A stretch of DNA of 64,000 nucleotides, from NCBI RefSeq assembly GCF_014653945.1, contig NZ_BNAU01000005.1:310001-374000 (forward strand), read 5' to 3'. The translations under genes were made by a program, and so were the position numbers. The notes beneath the pieces are model-generated. The model ran no database searches. It was not told the DNA's origin and was given only the letters and a program-made list of their open reading frames with translations. Shown here piece after piece: positions 7,835 through 17,253 of this stretch (the first letter of the stretch is position 1; each line of letters opens with the position of its first letter). The stretch comes from Amycolatopsis deserti. GTDB taxonomy: Bacteria; Actinomycetota; Actinomycetes; Mycobacteriales; Pseudonocardiaceae.

Positions 7835-9544
7835 ATGCACCTGGCGGACCGCGCGCAACTGACCTTCGACGAACTCGGCACGCCGTTGCGGGACACCACG
7901 TTCGTCGTGTTCGACCTGGAGACCACCGGGACGAAGCCGGGCCCGGACGGGATCACCGAGATCGGCGCGGTCAAGGTCCGCGGCGGCGAGGTGCTGGGCG
8001 AGTTCGCCACCCTCGTCGACCCGGGGATGCCGATCCCGCCGCAGATCGTCGCGCTGACCGGCATCACCTCGGCGATGCTGCACGACGCGCCGAAGATCGA
8101 CCGCGTGCTGCCCGCGTTCCTGGAGTTCGCCAGCGGTGCCGTGCTGGTCGCGCACAACGCGCCGTTCGACACGTCGTTCATGCGCGCGGCCTGCCTGCAC
8201 CACGGCTACCCGTGGCCCAAACCGGCCGTGGTGTGCACGGTCCGGCTGGCGCGCCGTGTGCTGACCCGCCAGGACAGCCCCAGCTTCCGGCTGTCCGCGC
8301 TGGCGGCCCTGTTCGGCTCGCCGGTCACGCCCAACCACCGCGCGCTGGAGGACGCCCGCGCCACCGTCCACGTGCTGCACGCGCTGCTGGAGCGCGTCGG
8401 CAACGTGGGCGTGCAGTCCTTGGAGGAGCTGCTCGACTACCTGCCTGAGGTGACGCCGTCCCAGCGGCGCAAGCGTGGCCTGGCCGCCCACCTGCCGGAA
8501 CGCCCTGGCGTCTACCTCTTCCGCGGCCCCGGCGACGAGGTGCTCTACGTCGGCACGGCGAGCAACCTGCGGCGCCGGGTGCGCCAGTACTTCACCGGCT
8601 CGGAGAGCCGCGGCCGGATCCGCGAGATGGTCGCCCTCGCCGAGCGGGTCGACGGCATCGAGTGCAGCCACGCCCTGGAGGCCCAGGTCCGGGAGCTGCG
8701 GCTGATCGCCGCGCACCGGCCGTCCTACAACCGGCGGTCGAAGAACCCCCGCAAGTCGTGGTGGATCGTGCTGACCGACGAGGCGTTCCCGCGCCTGTCG
8801 GTGGTCCGGCTGCCCAAGGACGGCGCACTCGGGCCGTTCTCCTCGCAGGTCACGGCCAAGATCGCGGCGGACGCGCTGGCGAGCGCGGCCGGCCTGCGCA
8901 CCTGCACCCAGCGGATCCCCGCGCATTCGCCGTCCGGCCGGCCGTGCGCGCTCGCCGAACTGGGCCGCTGCGGGGCGCCGTGCGCCGGTCACCAGAGCGT
9001 CGAGGAGTACTCCCCCGGCGTGCACGCGATCGTCGAGCTGGTCTCCGGCCGCGGCACCCGGCCACTGGACTCCGCGCGGCGCCAGCTGGACGAGCTGGCC
9101 GGGGCCGAGCACTTCGAGCAGGCCGCGCGGCGGCGGGACGAGCTGGCCGTGCTGGTGCGCGCGGTGGACCGGGCGCACCGGCTGTCCTCGCTGGCGGCGA
9201 TCCCCGAGCTGGTCGCCGCGGCGCCGGACGGCAACCGCGGCTGGGAGTTCGCGGTGATCCGGCACGGCAGGCTGGCCTCCGCCGGGGTGGCCCGCCGCGG
9301 TGTACCGCCGATGCCGGTGGTCGAGCAGCTCGTCGCCGCCGCGGAGACGGTCGAGCCCGGTCCGGGCCCCCTGTACGGGGCGCCGCCGGAGGAGACCTCG
9401 ATCCTGCTGCGCTGGCTCACCCGCCCCGGCGTCCGGCTGGTGCGCACCGCGGTGCCGTGGTCGGAGCCCGCGCACGGCGCCGGCCCGTGGCGCGGCTGGC
9501 TGGAACAGGTCGCCACCGCGGTGTCGCTGGAGCAGGCCGGGTAG
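7835..9544 (+). CDS. DEDDh exonuclease / GIY-YIG (UvrC-like) nuclease fusion
   Basis: A 569-residue two-nuclease protein starting MHLADRAQLTF. Residues about 25-195 are a DnaQ-type 3'-5' exonuclease: DLETTG (Exo I), HNAPFDTSF (Exo II) and NHRALEDA (Exo III with the DEDDh His). Residues about 210-300 are a GIY-YIG domain (GVYLFRGPGDEVLYVG, then NLRRRVRQYF), followed by a UvrC-like Cys-containing region (LGRCGAPCAGH) and a helical segment like the UvrB-contact helices. The UvrC RNase H-like half and HhH domains are absent. It matches the mycobacterial protein Rv2191 in domain order and neighbourhood. A role in DNA repair is likely from its parts but is not proven. Confidence 0.92.
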   Translation: MHLADRAQLTFDELGTPLRDTTFVVFDLETTGTKPGPDGITEIGAVKVRGGEVLGEFATLVDPGMPIPPQIVALTGITSAMLHDAPKIDRVLPAFLEFASGAVLVAHNAPFDTSFMRAACLHHGYPWPKPAVVCTVRLARRVLTRQDSPSFRLSALAALFGSPVTPNHRALEDARATVHVLHALLERVGNVGVQSLEELLDYLPEVTPSQRRKRGLAAHLPERPGVYLFRGPGDEVLYVGTASNLRRRVRQYFTGSESRGRIREMVALAERVDGIECSHALEAQVRELRLIAAHRPSYNRRSKNPRKSWWIVLTDEAFPRLSVVRLPKDGALGPFSSQVTAKIAADALASAAGLRTCTQRIPAHSPSGRPCALAELGRCGAPCAGHQSVEEYSPGVHAIVELVSGRGTRPLDSARRQLDELAGAEHFEQAARRRDELAVLVRAVDRAHRLSSLAAIPELVAAAPDGNRGWEFAVIRHGRLASAGVARRGVPPMPVVEQLVAAAETVEPGPGPLYGAPPEETSILLRWLTRPGVRLVRTAVPWSEPAHGAGPWRGWLEQVATAVSLEQAG

Positions 9545-9598
9545 GGCGGCGGGGAGCTACGATCGCCGCGCTACCCAATTCATGCGAGGAGGACGCGA

Positions 9599-9886
9599 GT
9601 GATCACCGCGATCGTGCTGATCCATGCCGTGGCGGACAGCATCCCGGAGACCGCGCAGGCGATCGCCGACATCGACGGCGTGGCGGAGGTGTACTCGTGC
9701 GCCGGCGACGTCGACCTGATCGCGATCGTGCGCGTGCACGCCCACGAGGAGCTCGCCGACCTCATCCCGGCCAGGATCGGCAAGGTGCCCGGCGTGATCG
9801 ACACCGACACGCACATCGCGTTCCGGTCCTACTCCACCGCCGACACCGAGTCCGCGTTCGCGATCGGCGTCGAAGACGCCGACTGA
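9599..9886 (+). CDS. Stand-alone Lrp/AsnC effector-binding (RAM) domain protein
   Basis: A 95-residue protein with GTG start and a strong GAGGAGG site. It consists only of the RAM (regulation of amino-acid metabolism) alpha-beta sandwich: ITAIVLIHA strand, IADIDGVAEVYSCAGDVDLIAIV central part, then the TDTHIAFRSYS strand. The DNA-binding helix-turn-helix of Lrp/AsnC regulators is missing and nothing upstream encodes it. Such stand-alone RAM proteins form dimers or larger rings and bind amino acids; they may modulate true Lrp regulators. It lies 54 bases after the nuclease fusion and ends at a shared bidirectional terminator. Confidence 0.9.
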   Translation: MITAIVLIHAVADSIPETAQAIADIDGVAEVYSCAGDVDLIAIVRVHAHEELADLIPARIGKVPGVIDTDTHIAFRSYSTADTESAFAIGVEDAD

Positions 9887-9904
9887 CACCGACTGACACG
9901 GCGA

Positions 9905-9944
9905 ACGAGAAAGGGCCCCCGGATCGCTCCGGGGGCCCTTCTCG
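9905..9944. terminator. Bidirectional terminator between RAM protein and qcrB
   Basis: Strong hairpin: gagaaagggcccccgga pairs with tccgggggcccttctc with a single-base bulge and a short TCGC loop. It sits between two convergent genes and has A-rich and T-containing flanks on each side. Confidence 0.85.
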
Positions 9945-9954
9945 TGACCGTGGA

Positions 9955-11625
9955 CTAGTGGTCCGGGGTCTTCCAGCCCGACGGGACCTCGCCCTTGCTG
10001 GGCAGCTCGCCCGGGACGTGGCCGTTGCCGTGCCCGTCGCCGCGGGCCCGGTCGAGCGCCGACGTCTCCTCCACCGGGTCCGGCGCCAGCAGGGTGCCCG
10101 GCACCGCACGCCCGGCCGCGCCGAGCTTGTTCATCTTCTTCGGCACCGCCGCGCCCTGGTACTCCAGCGGGATGGCGTGGCCGTGGTCGTCCACACCGCC
10201 CAGCGGCTGGTGGATCTCGATGAACTCACCGTGCGGCAGGCGCTTGATGATGCCGGTCTCGATGCCGTGCTCCAGCACCTCGCGGTCGGACCGCTGCAGG
10301 CCCAGGCAGATCCGGTAGGTGATGAAGTACGCCAGCGGCGGTAGCACCAGGATGCCGATACGGCCGGCCCACGTGGTCGCGTTCAGCGAGATGTTGAACT
10401 TGTCCGCGATGATGTCGTTGAACCCGGACAGCTCGACCACCATGAAGAACGCCAGCGCCATCATGCCGATCGAGGTGCGGACCGGTGCGTCGCGCGGGCG
10501 CTGCAGCAGGTTGTGGTGCGCGGTGTCGCCGGACAGCTTCCGCTCGATGAACGGGTAGGCGATGAGCAGCGCGAACAGGACCGGCATCCACACCGCGCCG
10601 GCGAAGAACACCGCCGGGACCGTGTAGTTGCCCAGGTAGAGCTCCCACGCGGGGAAGATCCGCAGCAGACCGTCGGCCCAGGCGAGGTACCAGTCCGGCT
10701 GCGAACCCGCGGACACCTGCCCCGGGTTGTACGGGCCCAGGTTCCAGATCGGGTTGATCTGGAAGATGCCCGCCATGATCGACAGGACACCGGTGACGAT
10801 GACGAAGAAGGCACCGGCCTTGGCGGCGAACACCGGCATGATCCGGACGCCGACGACGTTGGTCTCCTTGCGCCGCACGCCCGGGAACTGGGTGTGCTTC
10901 TGGTACCAGACCAGCGCCAGGTGCACGCCGACGAGCGCGAGCATGATGCCCGGCAGCAGCAGGATGTGCAGCGTGTACATGCGCGGCACGATCTCGTCGC
11001 CGGGGAACTCCCCGCCGAACAGCGCCCAGTGCAGCCAGGTGCCCATGATCGGCACCGAGAGCACGATGCCCGACAGGGTGGCGCGGATACCGGTGCCCGA
11101 CAGTAGGTCGTCCGGCAGCGAGTAGCCGAAGAAGCCCTCGAACATGCCCAGGATCAGCAGCAGCGCGCCGATGACCCAGTTGGCCTCGCGCGGCCTGCGG
11201 AACGCTCCGGTGAAGAAGATCCGGAACATGTGCACCATCATCGCCGCGACGAACACCAGCGCGGCCCAGTGGTGCAGCTGGCGGACGAACAGACCGCCGC
11301 GGACCTCGAACGAGATCTCCAGGGTCGTCTGGAACGCGCGGGACATCTCGACGCCCTGCAGGTTCTTGAACGGCCCGTGGTAGACGACCTCGGCCATCGA
11401 CGGATCGAAGAACAGGGTCAGGTAGACACCCGTGATGATCACGACGATGAAGCTGTAGAGCGCGATCTCACCGAGCAGGAACGACCAGTGCGTCGGGAAG
11501 ACCTTGTTCATCTGGTGCCGCAGGCCCTTGGCCAGGCGGTACCGCTGGTCCATGTTGTTCGCGGCCTCGGCGGCGTGCCGCTCCAGCGCGCTGGACCCCC
11601 GGGTCGGCGTGGTGAGTGAACTCAT
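9955..11625 (-). CDS. qcrB: Cytochrome bcc complex cytochrome b subunit
   Basis: A 556-residue membrane subunit of the actinobacterial menaquinol:cytochrome c reductase (complex III). It holds the two b hemes and both quinone sites. The N-terminal part has the cytochrome b helices with the heme-ligand regions [15 protein letters not shown] and [19 protein letters not shown]. The later part ([25 protein letters not shown]) includes the Qo-site region in the actinobacterial form, followed by further helices and a long soluble C-terminal tail typical of this phylum. Its ATG overlaps the qcrA stop (ATGA), so translation is coupled. It is the last gene of ctaE-qcrC-qcrA-qcrB. Confidence 0.97.
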   Translation of the reverse strand: MSSLTTPTRGSSALERHAAEAANNMDQRYRLAKGLRHQMNKVFPTHWSFLLGEIALYSFIVVIITGVYLTLFFDPSMAEVVYHGPFKNLQGVEMSRAFQTTLEISFEVRGGLFVRQLHHWAALVFVAAMMVHMFRIFFTGAFRRPREANWVIGALLLILGMFEGFFGYSLPDDLLSGTGIRATLSGIVLSVPIMGTWLHWALFGGEFPGDEIVPRMYTLHILLLPGIMLALVGVHLALVWYQKHTQFPGVRRKETNVVGVRIMPVFAAKAGAFFVIVTGVLSIMAGIFQINPIWNLGPYNPGQVSAGSQPDWYLAWADGLLRIFPAWELYLGNYTVPAVFFAGAVWMPVLFALLIAYPFIERKLSGDTAHHNLLQRPRDAPVRTSIGMMALAFFMVVELSGFNDIIADKFNISLNATTWAGRIGILVLPPLAYFITYRICLGLQRSDREVLEHGIETGIIKRLPHGEFIEIHQPLGGVDDHGHAIPLEYQGAAVPKKMNKLGAAGRAVPGTLLAPDPVEETSALDRARGDGHGNGHVPGELPSKGEVPSGWKTPDH

Positions 11626-12794
11626 GACTTGCGCTCCCAATAGGCGGGGCCGACCGGCTCGATGAAGTCTCCCCGCGCCACGAAGTACCCCTCATCGTTG
11701 ACCGTGATGGGCAACTGCGCAAGCGCGCGGGTCGCCGGGCCGAAGATGGGCTTGGCGTAGTGCAGGGCGTCGAACTGCGACTGGTGGCACGGGCACAGGA
11801 TCCGGTTGGTCCGCTGCTCGTACAGGGAGGTCGGGCATCCGACGTGGCTGCAGATCTTCGTGTAGGCGTAGTAGTCGCCGAAGTTGAAGTCCTCCTGGCC
11901 GGCCCGCTTGACGACCCGCTGGGCGTCCTCCGGACGCAGGCGGATCAGCATGACCGGGGCGTCCGCGCGCATGAACACCGCGGCCAGCGCCTCGTGGTCG
12001 CCGCGCTCGCTCTCCCGGAACGGGTAGACCGTCTCCATGGCGCCCGCGTCCAGGTCCTCCGGGCGCAGCAGGACGACCTCGTCGCTCTTGCCGGTGTAGC
12101 GGCGCAGGTAGACGGTCTCGCCCGGGTGCTCCGGCTTCCACGGCGTGTGGGCCAGGTTGTCCTTGGACTCGGGGTCAGCCCACGGGTTCTTGATGAACGA
12201 CGCGACCGGCAGGGCGACCAGGCCAAGCCCCATCACACCGGCGCCGAGGCCCGCGGTGCGCTTGACCAGCGAACGGCGGCCGATGGTGCTGCGGTTACCC
12301 GCGTCGGCCAGCTGCGCGACGATGGTCTTGCGGTCGATCTCGGCCGAGCCCTTGCCGTCGCCGTCGTGCCGCTCCTGCACCGCGAGCTCGTTCGGGATGA
12401 ACCGCTTGGTGTAGAGCAGGACGCCGATGCCCAGCGCGAGGATCGACAGGCCGAGCGTGAAGCCCAGCACGGGGGTGTACAGCGCGTACTTCTCGTACTC
12501 GCCGGTGTCCGGAGCCTTGTACTCCCACCACTCCGGCCAGCAGATGGTCACCAGGAAGCCGAGACCGGCCAGCGCCGCGATGGTGAACCACAGCGCGACG
12601 ACCCGCTCCGCGCGCTTCTCCGCGCGGGTGCCCTTGACGGGCCACGGGTCCGGGTAGTCGACGAGCTCGACGCCATCGAGCTTCGTGCCCAGCTTCACCA
12701 GCTGGTCGCGGTCCATCTCGGCCAGTTCGGCCTCGGAAGGCTGGGGAACCCCCGGCTCGCGCCCGGCGCCCGGGTGCTCTTCCATGCTAGTCAT
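11622..12794 (-). CDS. qcrA: Cytochrome bcc complex Rieske iron-sulfur subunit
   Basis: A 390-residue protein with three predicted membrane helices in the middle ([55 protein letters not shown]) as in other actinobacterial QcrA, unlike the single helix of mitochondrial Rieske proteins. The C-terminal 2Fe-2S domain has ligands Cys315 and His317 (CSHVGC) and Cys334 and His337 (CPCH), with Cys320 and Cys336 able to form the stabilising disulfide. An RRSLVKR stretch before the third helix suggests Tat-dependent insertion. The ATG at 12794 overlaps the qcrC stop by 4 bases. Confidence 0.97.
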   Translation of the reverse strand: MTSMEEHPGAGREPGVPQPSEAELAEMDRDQLVKLGTKLDGVELVDYPDPWPVKGTRAEKRAERVVALWFTIAALAGLGFLVTICWPEWWEYKAPDTGEYEKYALYTPVLGFTLGLSILALGIGVLLYTKRFIPNELAVQERHDGDGKGSAEIDRKTIVAQLADAGNRSTIGRRSLVKRTAGLGAGVMGLGLVALPVASFIKNPWADPESKDNLAHTPWKPEHPGETVYLRRYTGKSDEVVLLRPEDLDAGAMETVYPFRESERGDHEALAAVFMRADAPVMLIRLRPEDAQRVVKRAGQEDFNFGDYYAYTKICSHVGCPTSLYEQRTNRILCPCHQSQFDALHYAKPIFGPATRALAQLPITVNDEGYFVARGDFIEPVGPAYWERKS

Positions 12795-13609
12795 GCCCTC
12801 GATCCAATCCACAAAGTCACGCCGACGATGGCGCCGATGCCGACGATCCACGCGACGAGTGCCTCCGAGGCCGGCCCCAGTCCGCCGATGCCGTTGCCGC
12901 CGGGGTTGTTGTTCCCGTCGGACACGGACTTGACGTAGGCGACGATGTCCCGCTTCTCCTCGGGGGTGAGCTGCCGGTCGGAGAACTTCGGCATGTTCTG
13001 CGGACCGCTCAGCATCGCCGTGTAGATCTGCTCTTCGCTGGCCGGGCCGAGCTCCGGCGCGAACTTGCCGGCCGACAGGGCACCGCCCTGGCCGGTGAAG
13101 TTGTGGCAGGACGCGCAGTTGAGGCGGAACAGCTCGCCACCGCGCGCCGGGTTGTCGCCGCGCAGCGCCTCACCGGTCTGGGCGGGCCGCTCCGGGCCGC
13201 CGCCGTTGGCCTGGATGTAGGCGCCGACCGCGTCGATCTCCTCCGGGGTCAGCTTCGCCGGCTTCCGCTCCGCCTGGGCTTCCTGGCGGACCGCCGGCAT
13301 GCGACCGGACGAGGTCTGGAAGTACACGGCCGCGTCGCCGACGCCGATCAGGCTCGGGCCGCGGTCCTCCACGCCCTGCAGGTTCGAGCCGTGGCAGCTG
13401 ATGCAGCTGTTGTTGTAGACCTGCTGGCCCAGGCGCAGCTGCGCCGGGTCGCCCTGCGCCTGCGCCGTCTGCGGCTGCGGCACCAGGAGGGCGTAGCCCA
13501 GGCCCGCGCCGACCAGCGCCACACCGAGCGCGAGCGCGCCGGCGAGGCGGCGGCGCAGCTTGGTGCGGGCACCGAACCGGCGCCTGGAGGTGTTCTTGCT
13601 GGTGGTCAT
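12791..13609 (-). CDS. qcrC: Cytochrome bcc complex diheme cytochrome c subunit
   Basis: A 272-residue membrane-anchored diheme cytochrome cc, the actinobacterial replacement for cytochrome c1 plus soluble cytochrome c. An N-terminal helix ([21 protein letters not shown]) exports and anchors it. Two heme c sites follow: CISCHG (Cys69-Cys72-His73) and CASCHN (Cys165-Cys168-His169). Distal Met ligands are likely in GRMPAV and NMPKFS. A second hydrophobic helix lies at the C-terminus ([20 protein letters not shown]). It passes electrons from QcrA directly to CtaC in the bcc-aa3 supercomplex. The start is 54 bases after the ctaE stop. Confidence 0.97.
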   Translation of the reverse strand: MTTSKNTSRRRFGARTKLRRRLAGALALGVALVGAGLGYALLVPQPQTAQAQGDPAQLRLGQQVYNNSCISCHGSNLQGVEDRGPSLIGVGDAAVYFQTSSGRMPAVRQEAQAERKPAKLTPEEIDAVGAYIQANGGGPERPAQTGEALRGDNPARGGELFRLNCASCHNFTGQGGALSAGKFAPELGPASEEQIYTAMLSGPQNMPKFSDRQLTPEEKRDIVAYVKSVSDGNNNPGGNGIGGLGPASEALVAWIVGIGAIVGVTLWIGSRA

Positions 13610-13663
13610 TCTTCGGCAACCCTTGCTGTCAGTTCAGGCCGGTCCATGGGGTGGCTGGCGCGG

Positions 13664-14293
13664 TCACGGGATGATGTAGATGACCGCGAACAGGCCGATC
13701 CACACGATGTCGACGAAGTGCCAGTAGTAGGACACGACGATCGCCGAGGTCGCCTGCGCGGGGGTGAACTTGCTCAGCTTCGTGCGGATGAGCAGGAAGA
13801 CGAAGGCGACGAGACCACCGATCACGTGCAGACCGTGGAAGCCGGTCGCCAGGAAGAACACCGTGCCGAAGGCGCCGGACGGGATGGTCACGCCCTCTTC
13901 GACCAGGGTGACGTACTCACCGGCCTGACCGGCGACGAAGATCGCGCCCATGATCAGGGTGATGACGTACCAGCGGCGCAGCCCGTAGACGTCACCGCGC
14001 TCGGCGGCGAACACGCCGAGCTGGCAGGTGAACGACGACGCCACCAGGATGATGGTGAAGGGCAGCGCGTACGGGATGTCGAGGTGGATGGGCTCGTCGG
14101 TCGCCGGGTTGATCGGCGGCCAGACCCCCGTGGCGTTCTGCGCCTTGACCGTGAAGAACATCGCGAACAGCCCGGCGAAGAACATGAGCTCGCTGGAGAG
14201 CCACACGATCGTGCCGACACTGACCATGTTCGGCCGGTTCAGCGAGTGCACCCGCTGGCTGATGGTGGGAGCTGCCGTTGTCACGGGTCGCAT
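13664..14293 (-). CDS. ctaE: Cytochrome aa3 oxidase subunit III
   Basis: A 209-residue seven-helix-type heme-copper oxidase subunit III. The start is the ATG at 14293, preceded by AGGGAG; it gives the N-terminus [22 protein letters not shown]. Recognisable segments are [18 protein letters not shown], the WPPINPA loop, [20 protein letters not shown] (the conserved helix region) and the C-terminal [19 protein letters not shown]. It is the promoter-proximal gene of the ctaE-qcrCAB run. The gene for subunit I (ctaD) is not in the window, as is normal for this group. Confidence 0.97.
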   Translation of the reverse strand: MRPVTTAAPTISQRVHSLNRPNMVSVGTIVWLSSELMFFAGLFAMFFTVKAQNATGVWPPINPATDEPIHLDIPYALPFTIILVASSFTCQLGVFAAERGDVYGLRRWYVITLIMGAIFVAGQAGEYVTLVEEGVTIPSGAFGTVFFLATGFHGLHVIGGLVAFVFLLIRTKLSKFTPAQATSAIVVSYYWHFVDIVWIGLFAVIYIIP

Positions 14294-14389
14294 TATGTCT
14301 CCCTGCGATGCGACCTGCTTGGTCGGGTCCGGCACGCCGCGCCGGGGGTGTCGGTCACAGTGACGAACGCGGAGGGTGAGGATCAGGGC

Positions 14390-14821
14390 GTGGGATTCTT
14401 CGATCGGGTGCGTGACCTGCTGCGAAAGCGTGGCGGACCGGACCTCACCGTGGACACCGAGGGTGTCGTCGTCGTGGCCGAGGCCTTCGACGTCGCCGAA
14501 GCCGACTCGTCGGTGCTTCGGAGATCACACCTCTGGCGGGCGGACGAACCGGCGATCCTGCGCCACCACCTCGTTCTGCCACCGGATCGGGTCACCGAGG
14601 CGGCGTCGGTGCTCGCCCAGGACGGGTGGGAGCTGCGCCCGGAAGACGGCGGCGAGGGCCCCGTCCGGGTGCACGCGCTGCGCGTGCAGAAGCTGGACGC
14701 GCTGCACTGCGCGCAGGAACGGGCGCGGATGGCCGGTCTGGCGCAGCGGCTGGACGGCGACTGGCTCGGCTGGGACGCGTTACAGCCGATGGGCCTGGGT
14801 GGAACCGGGCGGGACGGCTAG
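14390..14821 (+). CDS. Conserved-looking protein of unknown function, possibly RraB-like
   Basis: A 143-residue acidic soluble protein. The GTG at 14390 ([17 protein letters not shown]) has a GAGG site; another in-frame GTG lies at 14360. The second half ([37 protein letters not shown]) resembles the C-terminal end of RraB-type (regulator of RNase E B) domains, where a similar ERARLAALAERxGGxxxGW pattern occurs, but the match is only by eye. It is divergent from ctaE (96 bases between starts) and is followed 41 bases later by a receiver-like gene and then trpD, all on the plus strand. Confidence 0.7.
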   Translation: MGFFDRVRDLLRKRGGPDLTVDTEGVVVVAEAFDVAEADSSVLRRSHLWRADEPAILRHHLVLPPDRVTEAASVLAQDGWELRPEDGGEGPVRVHALRVQKLDALHCAQERARMAGLAQRLDGDWLGWDALQPMGLGGTGRDG

Positions 14822-14862
14822 CATCGACACGACCAGTACAGCGACGAAGCCGGAGGGTCGAC

Positions 14863-15273
14863 TTGTCCGAACAGTCCACGCGGATCCTGGTGTTCAGCCA
14901 CCGACCAGAAGTGCGGGAGTCGATCATCACGGCGGTCGGCCGCAGGCCCGCCACCGACCTGGGCCGGGTCGACTACGTCGAGGCCTCCGGAGTGGCCGAC
15001 GTGCTGGCCGAGATGGACGAGGGCGCGGTCGATCTGGCGATCCTGGACGGCGAGGCCCAGCCGACCGGCGGCATCGGGCTGTGCCGGCAGTTGAAGAACG
15101 AGATCGACGACTGCCCCCCGATCGTGATCGCCGTCCGGCGCAAGGACGACCGCTGGCTGGCGACCTGGTCCCAGGCCGACGCCGTCCTGGTCCATCCGCT
15201 CGACCCGCTGACCGCGGCGGAGACGGTCGCGGACGTGCTGCGGGCCCGCCGGGTCCCGGTCGTCCGGGGCTGA
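14863..15273 (+). CDS. Atypical stand-alone receiver-like protein
   Basis: A 136-residue protein starting at TTG (GGAGGG seven bases upstream); no ATG or GTG lies near the conserved start. It looks like a single CheY-type receiver domain: strand TRILVFSH, a helix, strand [14 protein letters not shown] with the Asp that would be phosphorylated, strand PPIVIAVRR, and VLVHPLDP at the end of strand five. The Lys of the canonical K-P pair is replaced by His, and the acidic pair after strand one is replaced by Ser-His (FSHRP). Mg-dependent phosphorylation is therefore doubtful. No kinase is adjacent. It lies 50 bases before trpD and may be co-transcribed. Confidence 0.75.
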   Translation: MSEQSTRILVFSHRPEVRESIITAVGRRPATDLGRVDYVEASGVADVLAEMDEGAVDLAILDGEAQPTGGIGLCRQLKNEIDDCPPIVIAVRRKDDRWLATWSQADAVLVHPLDPLTAAETVADVLRARRVPVVRG

Positions 15274-15323
15274 GGCGCCGCGACGAACTCAGGCCGGTTC
15301 GCCGGCCTGGAGGAAAGGTGACC

Positions 15324-16349
15324 ATGGGCACGCAGACTTGGCCCACGCTGCTCAACCAGCTGATCGCCGGCGCGGATCTGTCCGCCGAGGACACCGCGTG
15401 GGCGATGGACCAGGTGATGTCCGGGGAGGCCACCCCCGCCCAGGTCGGCGGCTTCCTGGTCGCGCTGCGCGCGAAGGGCGAGACGCCGGCCGAGATCACC
15501 GGGCTGGCCGACGCGATGCTGGCGCACGCCCGGCGGGTGCGGATCTCGCGGGACGCGGTGGACATCGTCGGCACCGGCGGGGACCGGTCCGGGTCGGTGA
15601 ACATCTCGACGATGGCCTCGCTGGTGACGGCGGCGGCCGGGGTGCCGGTGGTCAAGCACGGCAACCGGGCGGCGTCGTCCAAGGCCGGGACCGCGGACGT
15701 GCTGGAGGCCCTCGGGGTGGCGATCGACCTGCCGCCGGAGGGGGTGCGGCGGTGTGTGGAGGAGCTGGGGATCGGGTTCTGCTTCGCGCCGGTGTTCCAC
15801 CCCGGGTTCCGGCATGCCGGGGCGCCGCGCCGGGAGCTGGGGGTGCCCACGGCGTTCAACCTGCTGGGGCCGTTGACGAACCCGGCCCAGCCGACGGCGG
15901 GGTTGATCGGGTGCGCGTTCCCGGACAAGACGGAGGTGCTGGCGCGGGTGTTCGCGCGCCGGGGCACGTCGACGCTGGTGGTCCGCGGGGACGACGGCCT
16001 GGACGAACTCACCACGACGACGACCAGTTCGGTGTGGGTGGTGTCGGCGGGTTCGGTGCGCGCGACGTCGCTCGATCCGGCGTCCTTGGGCATCCCGCGC
16101 GCGACGGCGGAGGACCTGCGGGGCGGTGACCCGGCGGTGAACGCGGAGGTCGTGCGCGAGCTGGTGGCGGGCAAGCCCGGGCCGGTGCGGGATGCGGTGT
16201 TGCTGAATGCCGCTGGTGCGCTGGCCGCGCATGCCGGGTTCACCGAGTCGCTGGAGGAGGATCTGGCGGCGGGGCTGCGGAGGGCCGCGGAGGCCGTGGA
16301 TTCCGGTGCGGCTGCCGAGCTGCTGGCCCGGTGGGCGGCTTTCCGCTGA
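15324..16349 (+). CDS. trpD: Anthranilate phosphoribosyltransferase
   Basis: A 341-residue enzyme of tryptophan synthesis that joins anthranilate and PRPP. Landmarks: the N-terminal helical region ([27 protein letters not shown]), the PRPP-binding GTGGD motif in [38 protein letters not shown], the [20 protein letters not shown] segment and the [18 protein letters not shown] motif (here [14 protein letters not shown]). It stands apart from the rest of a trp operon, as in M. tuberculosis where trpD also lies beside ctaE. The ATG is preceded by GGAGGAAAGG. It is followed by the long repeat array rather than a gene. Confidence 0.96.
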   Translation: MGTQTWPTLLNQLIAGADLSAEDTAWAMDQVMSGEATPAQVGGFLVALRAKGETPAEITGLADAMLAHARRVRISRDAVDIVGTGGDRSGSVNISTMASLVTAAAGVPVVKHGNRAASSKAGTADVLEALGVAIDLPPEGVRRCVEELGIGFCFAPVFHPGFRHAGAPRRELGVPTAFNLLGPLTNPAQPTAGLIGCAFPDKTEVLARVFARRGTSTLVVRGDDGLDELTTTTTSSVWVVSAGSVRATSLDPASLGIPRATAEDLRGGDPAVNAEVVRELVAGKPGPVRDAVLLNAAGALAAHAGFTESLEEDLAAGLRRAAEAVDSGAAAELLARWAAFR

Positions 16350-16403
16350 CGTTTCTCGGTTGCGGGGGTTTGCGGCTGGGCTGGTGGTGGGCGTGCGAGA
16401 GGG

Positions 16404-16471
16404 CCAGTCGCGCGGGTGCGAGGGGGCGGCTCGCGCGGGTGCGAGAGGACGGCTCGCGCGGGCGCGAGTGG
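16404..16471. repeat. Three copies of a 23-bp tandem repeat
   Basis: Units start at 16404, 16427 and 16450, exactly 23 bases apart. They share the core ctcgcgcgggYgcgag (first copy: gtcgcgcgggtgcgag). They form the trpD-proximal end of the palindrome array. Confidence 0.85.
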
Positions 16472-16520
16472 CAACCGCATGGCTGGACCAGTGCCGGGCG
16501 TGCGCGAGGACCAACCGCAG

Positions 16521-16655
16521 CCGCACGAGACGACCAGTCACGTGGGCGCCACTGGCAACCGCGCGACTGGACCAGCAGCGAGCACACGAGAGTCCCAAGC
16601 CGCACGAGACGACCAGTCACGTGGGCGCCACTGGTAACCGCGCGACTGGACCAAC
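16521..16655. repeat. Pair of 56-bp direct repeats, 79 bp apart
   Basis: The stretch 16521-16576 (beginning ccgcacgagacgaccagtca) recurs at 16600-16655 with three base changes, one of them near the middle (ggcaacc to ggtaacc) and two at the end. Each copy contains one 22-bp palindrome. Confidence 0.85.
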
Positions 16656-16945
16656 GGCGGGCGCACGACAGGGCCACTCGCACGGGCGCGAGGGAGCCAG
16701 CCGCGCGAGTGCGACTCGCAGCCGCGCGACTGGACCAGCGGCGGCCGCACGAGATGACCACTCGCGCAGGCGCCACTGGCAACCGCACCGCTGGAGCAGT
16801 GGCGGGCGCACGACAGGGCCACTCGCACGGGCGCGAGGGAGCCAGCCGCGCGAGTGCGACTCGCAGCCGCGCGACTGGACCAGCGGCGGCCGCACGAGAT
16901 GACCACTCGCGCAGGCGCGACTGGCAACCGCACCGCTGGACCAGC
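16656..16945. repeat. Tandem pair of 145-bp repeats
   Basis: The stretch 16656-16800 is repeated immediately at 16801-16945. The copies are nearly identical over the first 110 bases, with differences late in the unit (gcgcc to gcgcg before actgg, ggagcag to ggaccag). Each unit holds two 22-bp palindromes. The near-identity implies recent duplication or ongoing homogenisation. Confidence 0.9.
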
Positions 16946-17203
16946 AGCGAGCGCACGAGGGCCAACCACAGCCACACGAGAACGCCAGTCGCGTGGGAGC
17001 GACTGGCAGTAGCGCCGCTGAACCAGTGGCGGCCGCACGACCGGTCCAATCGTGATCGCACGAAGGGGACAGTTCGTGCAGTTGTGACAGGGCCGCCGCT
17101 CGGCGAGCGGTGTCGCACCCTAGCTCCTCAGCCAAGCGCCCGGGCCACCCCACCGGACACACGAAAAGGGGCTCGCCCGGGCCACCCACGCCGGACACAC
17201 GAA

Positions 17204-17237
17204 AGGGCCCGCCCGGCGAATCCACCGGACGGGCCCT
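17204..17237. terminator. Hairpin downstream of ctaF
   Basis: Inverted repeat agggcccgcccgg / ccggacgggccct with a short loop and small internal mismatches, 16 bases beyond the ctaF stop. It is preceded by a roughly 40-base direct duplication (cccgggccaccc...ccggacacacgaaa at about 17138 and 17176). Confidence 0.7.
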
Positions 17238-17253
17238 CCTCAAAACCCCAAGA

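Larger units (their letters stand above)
16404..17006. repeat. Array of 22-bp imperfect palindromes
   Basis: Ten related copies of a 22-bp motif of the form CCA(G/C)TCRCG-YGGGCGC-SACTGG lie at 16404, 16427, 16450, 16534, 16613, 16674, 16758, 16819, 16903 and 16985 (starts). The copy at 16985-17006 is a perfect hairpin with 8-bp arms (ccagtcgc / gcgactgg) and a 6-base loop; others keep only the outer CCAGT/ACTGG or the CGC/GCG parts. Conserved linkers (gcaaccgcgcgactggacc, gcacgag) separate them. Long open frames cross the array on both strands, but repeat periods of 79 and 145 bases are not multiples of three and no ribosome-binding site is seen, so it is judged non-coding. It fills most of the 0.9-kb gap between trpD and ctaF. 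Confidence 0.85.

Noticed and set aside
6380-9475. A 1031-residue minus-strand protein
   Set aside because: The first 575 residues are antisense to the DEDDh/GIY-YIG gene; only the part from the ATG at 7750 has domain character.
13103-14821. A 572-residue plus-strand protein ending in the unknown gene at 14390
   Set aside because: The upstream part is antisense to qcrC and ctaE; the real start is the GTG at 14390.
16404-17006. Repeat array as a CRISPR locus
   Set aside because: Repeats are short and variable, spacing changes (23, 61, 79, 84 bases), the sequences between repeats are themselves repeated, and no cas genes are near.
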